64,000 nucleotides of DNA. It comes from Cinnamomum chago. Lineage: Eukaryota; Streptophyta; Magnoliopsida; Laurales; Lauraceae. Every line of letters begins with the position of its first letter. Positions within the stretch are counted from its first letter, which is position 1. The DNA is taken from NCBI GenBank assembly GCA_038049695.1, contig CP142458.1, forward strand, positions 65,071,501 to 65,135,500, read 5' to 3'. Below the pieces are notes generated by a model that made no database searches, was not told where the DNA came from, and saw only the letters and a list, made by a program, of their open reading frames with translations. Below, one piece after another: positions 12,701-23,774 of this stretch. The position numbers and the translations under genes are program-made.

Positions 12701-14619
12701 TTGGACTGCATTTCCTGTACAGATTCCATTTCAGTTAATATCTCTCCTTTGTCGCTTCTAAGGGAAAAGAAAAATCCTGTTCATGTTACATAAGGATTGA
12801 TTATTTTGAACATACAAAGAGTTTAGAGCCTGATCTGTCCAAGATTGGCACTGACCAGTCATCCAGCTATGATGCCTAGATACAGGATGTATATGGCATG
12901 GTTATTGTCATGAAATGCTGCAGAGATTTGGATTTAATGTATACAATTGAAGCACCAATTACAAGATAATATGGATACAATTCTTAGCTTTAAGTGTCCA
13001 GGTATCATAGTGAATCCAGTAGAGTTCGCAGAGAAATTAAGTGAAAAGAAAAATCTGTTTACTGGTCCTTTGGACCTTAAAAGATTTAAAATGCCACCCA
13101 TTTTATCTAATCATACTTTCACATGGATGATCAGAATCTCTAATCACTTATGATGTTCATATCAATGGACAAGCAGTGAGAAAGCTAATATTTCTCTGCC
13201 TATCTGCCTCCCTTCACAAGAACTTGCCCAAGGAGCATGAAAATTATGCAAGATCTTAAATAAATTCCTTGTGTGATTTTTTATTTTACTGTGCTGGATC
13301 ATTTATAGGAATTTTGTTGAGGAACTCTGTTTCTTTATTTACTTTGAACAAATGATTTTTCTTTTAAGAAGTGATAGGAATGACATATTTATAAGTATGG
13401 CAAAATCAAGTGAAGGTTGCAAAGCAAAGATGAGTGTAAATATGAAATTAACATACATTTCTCAAATAAACAAGCAAACAGGGAAAATCCACAGTCTAAA
13501 CAAAAGCCCTTTTCTTAACATTTATGCGAGTGAGAGCCTGTATATACATTTCTGTATTTTCTCATGTGGAGCACATATGTTAACAATCCTTTCAAATGTA
13601 AGGGTTGTGTATTCAATGTAGAAATGCAGGTAGCTACTCAATGGCTTTATTTCTTTTCAAGTCATTGTTATTTTTCATAATGTCTTAGTTTAATAACTTC
13701 TGATGATGTTAGATTAACACCTTTTTCATTGATGGTGATGGTGATGGTGATGATAAGTAGTGCCTTGTGGTCTCTGTGTGATGAGACTTGCATAGATTTT
13801 TTTTACTTTGAATTACAAAGCTGACCTGTGTCGATCTGATAATGCGTTCACAGTAATAACTGCATTGGATCTTCTTGCAAAGTTTTGCACTAGTCCAACT
13901 CTCAACTTACTAAATGAAAAGCCTGGGAGCAACAGAGAAGCCAATGATTGCCAATAAACATGATTTTTCTAAGTTATTGTTATATCAAAACCAATGTTCA
14001 TCATAAAGGCTACCCATTCCCTTGGATACATTAACTAAGACCACCCATTTCGCCAAACATTGGTTTTCAGATGATATTGAATGAAAGAACAGAAGATACA
14101 TTAGAATTAAGGCTAATACAGCATGGGTTTAACAAGAATGTGGGATAGAGATAGAAAAAAACAAAAGGAAACTTGGGAGAAGAAGTTTAATTACTCGTTT
14201 TTTTCTGCAAATGCACCCCGTCACTTTTTGCTTATTTGACATTCTATCCTAGTTTAATCAACTCCCACAAGTAGAAGAGTAATTTGCATGGGTACCCACA
14301 AGTTGTGTCACCCCAGAAGCTAAAAGCCCCAATAATTAAGAAGAGCCACCAAGGCACCTATGCAAGTAAGTAGTAGCTAGAAAAAACAGGGGAATGAGAG
14401 ATACCCCACTATTAAGAGTAGTTTGCATAAATGTTTCTATAAACAGTTTCAAAGTGAATGGAGTTCTTTTTAGAATTTTTTAAAGTAAGGGCGTTTCTCC
14501 AATTGATTCAGTTCTGGCATTTTTTGAATAATAAAAATACAAACTTGGGTATTGATTGATAGCAATCCCCTTTCAGGGAATTATAATAATGGAGTCAATG
14601 AATGTTACAGGGTCATCAC
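9791..14619. other. CACTA interior, mostly unassigned
   Basis: A-rich, intron-like sequence. On the minus strand, 10084-10344 encodes HKRGPSLCKLQHM, which faintly recalls the start of plant CACTA ORF1 products, followed by a threefold 12-bp repeat (10127-10160, residues DVILG repeated). This is weak evidence. Nothing else between 10350 and 14600 could be tied to a gene. Confidence 0.3.
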
Positions 14620-14757
14620 CTTCTTTCCACGAATAACAGCCCCTGGCTCGCCTTGAAGCACCATATACTTTGTGGATCCGAGAAATAAGCCAGTTGGTGC
14701 AAGTGATCCAGGTTCAGCAAAGTCATTCATAATACCAGTTACTTCTGCAGGGTTAAG
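14620..14757 (-). pseudogene. Captured profilin exon 2
   Basis: The minus strand encodes 46 residues running from [13 protein letters not shown] through [18 protein letters not shown] to GAVIRGKK, clearly the middle exon of plant profilin, the actin-monomer and poly-proline binding protein. The length (138 nt, 46 codons) and both borders fit plant profilin genes: an acceptor GTGTAG before CTTAAC and a donor AAG/GTGATG after GGKK-type residues. No profilin first exon (MSWQ...) or last exon was found nearby. I therefore read it as one exon captured by the CACTA element. It lies on the same strand as the CACTA ORF1-like exon, and both splice sites are intact, so it could still be spliced into a chimeric transcript. 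Confidence 0.85.
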
Positions 14758-15008
14758 CTACACTTCACCATAAGAACAACAAAGTCTCATCAGTGGAAAA
14801 GAAGGAAATCTAATCACATGTGTGCATATATAAGTTACATAGAAATAGCTGCAGGTCTGTAGTGAACTTATATTGTCCTCATATTTTTTGAAAATAGAAT
14901 TATATCAGTAGCATCTGTATGTGAGATTTCTATTGGCAGCCCTTTTCAAACTCATCTCACCCCTCTCAGAATTAGCACCAACTAAAATGTGAGAAAAGGG
15001 TTCAGTAC

Positions 15009-15137
15009 CTTAGAATCCAAAAGACCAAATCCACTAAGAAAATGAGGCTTATGTTCAGTAGAAAATCCACCTTCAGTAACAGCAGTAACCGAGGACACCC
15101 ACAAAAATGGCAAAAACATATCCATCGATTCCGTCAT
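15009..15137 (-). other. Candidate first coding exon of unknown origin, upstream of the profilin exon
   Basis: On the minus strand an ATG at 15137 follows an in-frame TGA and opens 43 codons (MTESMDMFLPFLWV..., ending GFGLLDSK). The frame ends at a possible donor AAG/GTACTG at 15009. The exon is phase 0, as is the profilin exon 250 bp downstream, so joining them would keep the frame. The start is mildly hydrophobic, like a weak signal peptide. I do not recognise the protein. It may be another captured exon or chance. Confidence 0.35.
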
Positions 15138-15647
15138 GCTTCAAGAGAAGAAAGCTGCGATCTGTAGATAGTATTCACACATGAGTGAGAAGTAATAAAT
15201 GAAATATGAATAATAGCAAGGAGAAATTCCAAAGACAAAGGAAATGAAGAAGAAGTAAGAAGACAGCAAGAAAAAGGAAAGGGTATTGAAGAGTTCAAAG
15301 ATATAAATGTTTCCATATTACGAAGGTTTTGAGGAGTGCAATCAAGTTAACAAGGTAAGAATGCATTTCCATGTTTCCTCTTCTCTGTTTCTCTTCTAAT
15401 ACAATTTTCAACTTAAAGCAAAAAATAAAATAAAATAAAATAAAAACACTCAAAGTTCTGTAAAAGAACTTAAGCCTTATGTTTCTAAACAGGGGGCCCA
15501 ATCTCCACTAATAAAGGCCATCATTTGCCTTATTTGCATGTGCCTTTCTTCAGAGTTTTGATCTTTTTGTTAAGATCAATCACTTATATTAAAACTGCCA
15601 TATTCTAAATCATGCCCAGAAATATCACTGATGCGCCCTCCCCGCCT

Positions 15648-15850
15648 GCAACCCCCCTTCCCCTGCTAGCCTCTGACTTTCCCCCTCTTACTAGCTAGCT
15701 CTCAGCCAGCTACAGTTCAGCAGCTCCACAAGCCACTGCTGGCAGCACATCAGGACCAGTCATTTACATCTCAGCCCCTATTGCATGTGATCCCCATCCC
15801 TCAAGACCTGGTTCACTCTTCCTCTACCCCGTCTTCAGATTCATCACCTA
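15648..15850. repeat. Two sequence blocks repeated about 4 kb away in swapped order
   Basis: Block A (CAACCCCCCTTCCCCTGCTA..., about 47 bp, 15648-15694) and block B (TCAGCCCCTATTGCATGTGA..., about 80 bp, 15765-15845) recur as B at about 19558-19637 and A at about 20187-20233, with few changes. The reversed order suggests an internal duplication or rearrangement in the CACTA cargo. Neither block resembles a known gene. Confidence 0.5.
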
Positions 15851-16615
15851 CGGTCTGCGACAGTGCTCAGATGGAAATCCTGCAGAAACACCTTGCTGGC
15901 TGGAATCATTCAGATTCATCCCTACCCCTCCCCCCTCTCACAGCAATGTAGGAATCTTAGGGTACCAAATGATGCGGGCAAAGAAGAGATTGAAAAAGAA
16001 TCCTGAAATTCAAGAACACAAAATAGGAAGGAAGATAAACATAGATCAGAGCATGGCTCTATTTCTTTTCATTGACAAAATAAGTAATCACAACCTAACC
16101 CCACGTTCTCATACTTTCCTTCTATTTATAGACTCTCAAAAGCAATTAATTATCACCAAACTACACCTCCCAAATACACAATTTTCAAAACAGAGTATAA
16201 CTACGAAAATGGGCACTGTTCAGCTCAAAATCTGGATTAAATTGTGAGGTTTCAATTTCCAAGCCATATACCATTGGAAAGGTCTTCGAGTCTACTTTCC
16301 AACGCATCAAACGGTGCGCGATTTGGAGCTTCCAAAGTTGAATTATGACCAGAATACCAAAAGGTGTTTGTGCAGAATTTTCCTGTACGGGAATACATGT
16401 TACATTTACTCTTTGGCACTGCATCATCCTCCCCTAACCCCCCCAACCCTCTCTGCCCCCCTCTCAATTCTGACCTCCCTCCCCCAGCTCCCCCTACTCT
16501 CACCATATAGCCTCTACTCTTCCCAACCATAATTACAGATCTACTGCTTCTGAAGGTATCTCTCTGCCCCTGCGTCCGAAGGCATCTCCCTGGCCCACTC
16601 AAGTCTGGCCATCCC

Positions 16616-17218
16616 AGCCACTACCTCTTGTTTTTTTTTGCTAATTGGTAAATTTGTATTGAAAAAAGAGAAGAAGGGCAAAGCCCCAAAGGGAAGGAGA
16701 AGAAAGAATACAGCCTAGGGAGGCAAGCAAAACAAAGGCCACCTCTTAAATAGGAGGGGCTAAAAACCAGCTGGAACCTATTCAGGAAGAGAGCTAACAA
16801 CAAGACAGCTCTGCTCCACAAGGCAACCAGAACAAAAGAAACCAGCTGCAGCTAAAAGGAGACAGCACCCAAGAAAGAAAAGCTAAGAAACAAAGAACAA
16901 GACAGGAAGAAAGAAATGGCAATCAAACCACTGCACACTCTGGACGGATGAGGCACCCCTGCAATACAGAAATCCCCTGAAGCGCTGCCTCGGCTCAGAA
17001 CACGGCAAACTGAGCTCCTGAACTGACTCCAAGCTTTCCAAGGAAGCAGCCAAAAACCTGCCTCTCTACCTGCCTCTCTTCCCAGCTCCACTGCACACTA
17101 CATTGGGCTGAGACAGAACCTCACTCAAGCTGAATTCTCTGAAAAGGGCATGCACTAGCCAAGGATCTAGGCTCTACTCAACCTTGAGAGTAGGGAGAAA
17201 TTTAGCCACTACCTCTTG
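16616..17218 (-). mobile_element. 5'-truncated LINE insertion with 15-bp target duplication
   Basis: The 15-mer AGCCACTACCTCTTG occurs at 16616-16630 and 17204-17218. The inserted 573 bp start with a T-run (the poly-A tail on the minus strand), followed by GCTAATTGGTAAATTTGTAT, which reads on the minus strand as a plant LINE 3' end. No reverse transcriptase frame remains, so the copy is heavily 5'-truncated. It lies within the CACTA element and is younger than it. Confidence 0.8.
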
Positions 17219-17249
17219 TAGTGTCATGTTACTATCAAATCATAGCAGA

Positions 17250-17760
17250 AACCTCTGAAATTCACTGCACAAAAGCTACCAATAGTTTCAACTGAAACCC
17301 AAATTCCAAATGATGAACCAGTAATCCTGAACTACACCTACTTCCAAATGCACTCCAACATAAAAAAACAATACAAGCATCATCAAACAGAAACAAAAAA
17401 ATAGATATGAAAATAGTTCAGTTTCATCTACAGAAATCCTAAAATTCATTTCACGAAAAGTAACCAACAGTTTCAACTGAAACCATATTGCAATCCTAAA
17501 ATTCACTTCATAAAAAGCTACCAACACTTTCAACTGAAACCCACATTCCAAATGCAAAAACCACTAATCCAGAGCCAACCCCAATTCCAACTTCACTTAA
17601 ATCAACACAAGATGAAAACCCCACATCAAAACAGCACAAACAACATGAAACAGAGAGAGACCCTGAAATGCACTTTATAAAAAGCTACCGACACTTCCAT
17701 CCAAAACCCACATTCCATATGAATAACACTAATCCAGAACCACCCACAATTCCAAATTCA
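17250..17760. repeat. Degenerate repeats of about 100-200 bp
   Basis: A block containing AAAAGCTACCAACAGTTTCA, ACTGAAACCCACATTCCAAA and ACTAATCCAGAACCA is repeated imperfectly about four times (near 17272, 17458, 17512 and 17678). The frames in it are not conserved. It is CACTA cargo of unknown origin. Confidence 0.5.
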
Positions 17761-18672
17761 CTCAAATAAAAACCTGCCACAGACAATATATTAGGACTTT
17801 CACTTTTAAGTGTCCCACAACTTGGCTTGCACCTCGGAGTAATGGGGAGGGCCGGCCCAAGCCTGGCTGGAATTGTGCTGGATAGAGATTGTGACCTTTG
17901 GGCCGTGGGATGGTACCAGCCCTAATTTTGTAGCCTGCTAATTGAATGGGCAGGGGTTGGGTCATCGTACGCTTATGACACAACTGCACCCAACATATTT
18001 AGCACAAAGGTGTATATAGATTCCGGATGTGGGGTGCCCTTGGACTGACTTCGGGCCAATGCTGAATCTGGGCTAGAATATTAGATCTAATAACTGAAGA
18101 GTAGTGGTACGACCTCGTCAGAATTGATCATTTCATCTCTGATCTCAACATTGTTCTTTTTGCCAGAAACTTTCCCATATGGATATCCACGATGAAGTTT
18201 TTAATTTTCTATCTAATGACTGATGATCATTCAAGCTCTTTAGTCTTCACCTCCAACCAACAAAGTTAATAAGAATTTTCAATTAGGTTACGTCTTAAAA
18301 CTAAAAATCTGGATATACCATGATTTGGCAATGGGAGTCCATCAACAAGATATCTTATCATTTGCTTCATTTGGTTACGTCTCCAAGACCAAAACGATCC
18401 ATTTCATCCTGGACGTATCCTTATTTTGTAATTGCAGCCCATTCTCTGCAGGCTTCACAGACCTCCTTCAAGTTGACAAGTTCAACTAAAGGAAGTGCAA
18501 ATCGTTCACAGGTTGAGAATTGATGAGTCATGTTGTAAGTTGGAAGCCTTTTTCAAGGCAGATGAGATCCCAACCTCTCAGCGAGGCCATTTCACACGGT
18601 TAAACTGCTACATAGATGATTGGACTAGTGTGAACTTCGTTCAAAAGAATCTAAGGACAACTTCCCCTTGTA
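17761..18672. other. CACTA interior, unassigned
   Basis: The block 17830-17970 is GC-richer (GGCCGGCCC, GGCCGTGGGATGG) but has no coding pattern. About 18100-18660 may be former 3' flank of the captured PPR gene, since it directly follows that gene's stop on the minus strand. Confidence 0.25.
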
Positions 18673-19350
18673 TTACCAATAATCTGCACATGAACAAGCC
18701 CCATCTTTGAAATGGTGAAAGCGGATTGTGTCTCTGATAATAATGTTCCTATTCTCTGTCTTCGCAACCAGCTTCGCAAAAGTGTGGCAGTCACCACATA
18801 TCCTAAGGTTCTTCATTATTCGAATCGGCTTTTCCTTTATCGAGTGGATTAGTCCAAATGCAATTGCTAACTTTTCGCTATGATGATGAAGTGAGTCCTC
18901 CTTCTGTTCTCTTTCTATATCTTGCAACACGAAATTTGTGTCTGGAACATAACCAACCTCTGTTATTCTCTGAATCAACCTGTTCAGCTCTTTGCTGATT
19001 TTATCTGCATGTGGGTGTGATTTGTCGCCTCGAACAAAGGCATGAATCTGCCTGTCAACTTCAATCCAGCTACAACCAGGCTCTTTCCTCACTCCCCTCT
19101 CTCTCATTGTTTTTCTCACTTCTTCAGCATCCTCCCACCTATGAGAATTTGCATAGATATTCGATAGGAGTATGTAAGCCCCTTCATCATGTGGTTCCAA
19201 TTGGAGAACTTGCTTAGCTGCATATGCTGCCAGATCCATGTTGTGATAAACTTGACATGCACCAAGAAGCGTCTTCCAAGTGAATGCTCTCACCTTCTCC
19301 ATTTCCCATGCCTTGCATACCCATAGCAGACATGCTGCCCAACCTTCAAG
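18673..19350 (-). pseudogene. Captured C-terminus of a DYW-class pentatricopeptide repeat protein
   Basis: The minus-strand frame of 209 codons (ATG at 19302, open back to a stop at 19351-19353) encodes the E, E+ and complete DYW domains of an organellar RNA-editing PPR protein. Visible are TWKTLLGAC, the PG-box PGCSWIEV, the deaminase motif HSEKLAIAFG, the zinc pair CGDCH, and the exact end DYW followed by TAA. Such proteins normally carry many PPR repeats before this region. Here similarity fades just upstream of TWKTLL, and the upstream frame is stopped by TAG. The RNA-binding part is therefore missing and this is a gene fragment. The deaminase motifs are uninterrupted, pointing to fairly recent capture. 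It lies on the CACTA minus strand like the other captured exons. Confidence 0.88.
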
Positions 19351-19556
19351 CTATCTACCTTTTCAACATCTGTGTAGTGGGTCATCCACCTTCCTTTCCG
19401 GAAACACCCTGCCAGCTCTAAATAGCCACTGTCCTGAACACATCAACATGACAAGGTCTATTTGGAATTTCAATTATAAGTAGATCATCACTTTCTATCT
19501 CACTTATGGTGCCTATACTGTGGTGTCTCACCGCCAGTTTCATGCTCTAGGGGCTG

Positions 19557-20235
19557 GAATCTCAGCCCCTATTGCAGGTGATCCCCATCCCTCAGGACCT
19601 GGTTCACTCTTCCTCTACCCCATCTTCAGATTCTTCACCTTTCTCCTTTGAGGAGAAAGAGGAGGAGAAATGATAGTTGAGGTGGTGCCCGTGTTTGATG
19701 TAGCACCTTTCTCCTTTGAGGTAGTCACCATAAAAATGTCAGAAAGGGACTTGATTTGGCCTGTGTAGGGGCCATCTTAATCCTATCTTCTCATCACTTG
19801 CATACTTTTGTATTCATTATGGCCTGAGTTTTACTTTTTTGGGAGTGATAGTAACAGTTAAATTGATCATATTTAAGGCACATGATATATGTTTTAAGTT
19901 TGTCAATCAAATGGCACATGTTGGACTATGTTGGACTCATCTGCTTTATCCAACCTTCTCAGTGTTATGCTCCTTATGCACTGGTATTAGCTCTAAGTTC
20001 TTCAGTTATAAAAATATTCATGTCATCTTTTTTTATAGGTGACATATTTTGCCACCCCTCAATTGCTATAATATTATATTATGAGGTTTTATCTTTTCGC
20101 TTTTCTCATTTTTTGGAAAAAAAATCCAAAAATTAAAAACTTTGTTGACAATGAATTGTTAGCAACATTCAACAGTGATGCAAGCAACCCCCCTTCCCCT
20201 GCTAGCCTCTAACTTTCCCCCTCTTACTAGTATCT
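19557..20235. repeat. Second copies of blocks B and A in the CACTA cargo
   Basis: Block B (19558-19637) and block A (20187-20233) match the copies at 15648-15850 in the opposite order. The roughly 550 bp between them is AT-rich and unassigned. Confidence 0.5.
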
Positions 20236-20910
20236 GTGAATTTTCATGCCCTGTTTGATAATGGTGCTATCCATACCAGTAGATCATTAAGTCCCAATCT
20301 CCAAATTGCTTTGGCTTTGCAACAAATAAAGTAGAACATGATCCTGGCTGCACCAACTTGAGCTGGGATCCAACCGAACGAGCCATAGTATTGTCTCATC
20401 TTAGCAAAGTATACTTGACTCATGTATTCTATTCCTCCAAGACTCTCTCTCTCTCTCTCTCTAGCGCGCGCCATTTAATGAAAGCCCATGAATGCTGTAT
20501 CCAACATACCTATAAAAGTAATATCGTAATAACATAATAAAATAAGGGAGAAACAAAACCTGATTAAGGGAGAAACAAAACCTGATTATTATAAAATGGT
20601 CACTGTTGTGGTGGGTCACTCTGTTACTGTTTGGTTGGTAGATGATAGGATAGAGTACCATGGATAACGTTTATAGAGTACAATCTCTCTCAGATTGTAT
20701 GAATGCCTACTTTTGCTTTATTATTCGATTGGTTATCTACCCCACCTCTTATCTGCTGCTTCTCCTCCTCTTATTACTTATCCATAAAACCACATACCCC
20801 CACTTCCATAGAACAGAGAAATTCAGATTTTAAGAAACAAGAAATAGGTATTTCAAAAGTAAAAAAATGGCAACAAAGACCAAAAATCCTACTAGTCAAT
20901 GAGTAGAGAA

Positions 20911-20956
20911 CGGGGGGGTGGGGGTGGTGGGGGGGGGCGGCCGCGGGGGAGGAGGA
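20911..20956. repeat. G-rich tract
   Basis: A run of G7, G5 and G9 blocks followed by GCGGCCGCGGGGGAGG. It could form a G-quadruplex and contains a NotI site. Its exact length may be unreliable in an assembly. Confidence 0.6.
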
Positions 20957-21310
20957 GAAAAAGAAAAACCTTAAGTGGAGGCTATATGGTGATACTCAGT
21001 GAATTTTCATGCCTTTGTGATGTCAAATCTTTTTTTCTACCCGTATGACTATGGGCATCACACCTTATAATGAGTCTCTATCACTCCTACTTCACTCAGT
21101 CACTAACGAATCACCACTTAAAATAAAAGAGATTAAATTACATGTTTCTGTTGCATGAGAAATGCATTCAAGTTGGGAATCACCACTCGTAATTTCTTTG
21201 GTACGTACACATTTTCATTAACACGAACATCAATTCATACAGTGAAGTAGGAAAGGAAATCTAATGCAAATTCTATTTCAATTAGAGAAGAAACTAGGAA
21301 TGGTTTAAAC

Positions 21311-21718
21311 TTAGTGGATGCACTTTAATTCAATCAGAGAAGAAACTAGGAATACTGACCAAGAAGTAAGCCCTCCTCCCTGTGTCATCATGTCTGATCC
21401 CGTCACTCTTGCCACCAACCGCATCATCTCCTCCATCTGTCGCTGCATGGCTACTTGATTATTCTTCATCTGTTCTATCTCTTGAGATCGAGCTCCCAAT
21501 TCATTTTGCAATCTCTCCACGGTAGCCCGCAATGCCCCACGTTCACCATCATCTGAGTCCATCCTAATACTCCTAGTTGTAGATGTGGGCTTCGGACCGT
21601 TTCCAAACCCTCTCAGGTATCCAAACCGACCACCAAGGACATTGATTGATATTTGCTCCTGAGTCAATTGGATCGCACCCTCCTGCGTACACTTCTCTCG
21701 TTCTGCTACAAGTTTTTC
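21311..21718 (-). pseudogene. CACTA ORF1 (Transposase_24 / Ptta-En/Spm-like) exon
   Basis: On the minus strand, from a likely acceptor (GGTAG) at 21719 the frame reads EKLVAEREKCTQEG, then LTQEQISINVLGGRFGYLRG, then FGNGPKPTS. This is the pattern found near the C-terminus of plant CACTA ORF1 products (LGxRSGYxRGxGxGPKP). A coiled-coil segment follows (ATVERLQNELGARSQEIEQM... VAMQRQMEEMM), as in those DNA-binding proteins. The frame runs on to a stop at 21311, though a donor near TTG/GTCAGT (about 21360) may end the exon earlier. The rest of the protein was not located, so the gene is probably broken. The exon supports the CACTA call and suggests transcription from right to left. Confidence 0.65.
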
Positions 21719-22295
21719 CTACCATTTGAAATAAGTTAAATAAGTTATATGACGACTGTACTCACAAACTCACATGTAAGCAGCTTTTAACAAAATTTTA
21801 CTTCATAGAAAGATCTATCTTTTCCTTGTATCTTGAGCATGTCTTACTTCCAGCTTTATAAGAAGCCAAACAGTTTTCCAGCAAAAAAAAAAACCAGCAG
21901 CCAAACAGTTATTAGATTTTATGCATGCCATGGCTTAATCTTAATCAACAGATGGACACACAACTACAACATGCCACCTACACAACTTTCCATGTAAAGA
22001 AAGAACTGAGTAGAACACTTGCATGAAAAAATCATACTAAAAACTGTGCACCATATTTAATGAAGAGGGCCGCCTTTTCTTTTGATTTTATTGATGTTAA
22101 TCAGTTAAATAGGAATGGGTCTTTTCTATTTCCTTAATGAGACTTTAAGTGCTCTTTTGATCCATTGATTTTCCTTTTTAGTAAAAATGGGAATGGACTT
22201 CTTTTTGTACTTTCATTTGGGATTTTTTTTTGTTTTTCAGTCACATGGAATCAGATGTTTCTGCACTTTTTTTTTTCCTTTGGATTTCTGCATTT
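21719..22295. other. CACTA interior, intron-like
   Basis: T-rich sequence between two minus-strand exon-like segments. No frame or RNA feature is seen. Confidence 0.3.
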
Positions 22296-22528
22296 CTACA
22301 GTTGAAATGGAAATGGGTTTATGAGGTTTCGGGGCTTGGATCCTTTTAACTTGGAAACAATGGTTTCAATTAAGGCCCCTTCACTGTCTACACCCAAGGA
22401 CAATGCATTTAGACCTGCCAGCTTCAAGGGCTGAGAAACTGAAAACCAGGTTCCTGTGTCAAACACCTTAATAGATGCAAACCCAATTCCACCCACAGCT
22501 GAACCAAGCAGTCCCAAACATGAAGCTG
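22296..22528 (-). other. Exon-like open frame, unknown product
   Basis: On the minus strand an acceptor TTCACAG at 22529 opens 77 codons (ASCLGLLGSAVGGIGFASIK..., VDSEGALIETIVSKLKG, ending INPFPFQL) to a stop at 22296. The composition looks coding, but I recognise no family. It may be part of the CACTA ORF1 gene or another captured fragment. Confidence 0.3.
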
Positions 22529-23399
22529 CTGTGAAGTTACAGAAACTGTACAAAATATGGATATTAATGATTAAAGTGGCTTTAAGTTTGACTGCCTTTC
22601 TAATTGTCCATTCAAATATATCAAAGTGCTGGTCTGATCTTTGGGGCACAAGTCATTTATGGCGGGACCCAGCACATTTGCACATGAATGAGAACAATAC
22701 AAAGTCTTTCTTTTGGATGAGATCAATCGTAAAGATGAAAAAGGAAAAAACAAAGCCCCCGTCCCCTAGACAAAGCCTACTGGCCCTCACTTTTAAAATC
22801 TACAAGTAACATCCAAATGTGGGCACCACTTGAGATCAACACCACAAAATGATCAACACCACAAAATCTATCTACACCACCCAATGATGGTTCGCTACCT
22901 TTTGGGTCTAAAATCTAAATTTAGATTCTGCAGAAATCAAGAAATGAGAACCCCCAAAGAATGTTGGTGCTTGAACAGAAAAGAAAAGGAATCAGATTCC
23001 TTGGGAAATATTTTCATTTCTGCAAAAAATGCTTTCCACAAACATATAGAAGGAGAGAGAAAACTATACTGCACTAACTGAGATTTTCTCTCTCTTTCTT
23101 CTTTTGGAGCCTTTTACAGGAAGAAGGATGGGTGGTATGCAGAGCCTTCAAGAAGAGAACCAGCAGCCAAACACGAACCAGCGAGGGATGGGATGAGAGG
23201 AGAGGGTGCACGTGCAGGGGGTGCACATTCCAAATCCAATCTCTCATCCAAAAAAAAAACCCCCAAATCCAAATCCAAAACCCCACAAAAACAACAAAAA
23301 GAAAAAACCAGAATAAAAAATTAAAAAAGATATATATCTCCTTCTTGGAGATCTGGAGATCTCTATGAGAGGAGAGGGTGCACGTGCAGGGGAAGTGCT

Positions 23400-23770
23400 G
23401 AGAGATGCGATGGTGATGCAGAGAGGAGGGAGAGAGGCTCTTACCTGTGAATGGGATGAGTTCTGCGCGTGGAGGGAGAAGAGGGAGAGATGATGGGGCT
23501 CTGCGCTGCTGGTGGTGGTGCGGTCTGCGCTTGGAGGAAGAATGGGCGAGAGTCCGTGGGCGTGAGAGAGATGAAGAGCAGAGAGACTGGAGAGGGGGGC
23601 TGCGCAGGGGGTTGCGAGATGGAGAGAGAGAGGGGGGGGCCAAGATCGAGAGGGAGAGGAGGTGATGGTGCTGCGTGGTGATGTCTGTGAGAGGGAGAGG
23701 TGGTGATGTCTGCGTGTTCTGTGAGAGAAATGGAAGAGTTCTGCGTGCTCTGTTCCTTCTTTTAATTGAA
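23400..23770 (-). promoter_or_regulatory. GC/GA-rich leader near the right end of the CACTA element
   Basis: CT-rich on the minus strand and next to the subterminal repeats, this is where a leader transcribed leftwards would start. A plausible donor reads CAG/GTAAGAGCC at about 23445 on the minus strand. The long serine/leucine-rich minus-strand frames here (23074-23832 and 23244-23843) look like by-products of low complexity, not proteins. Confidence 0.35.
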
Positions 23771-23774
23771 GTTT

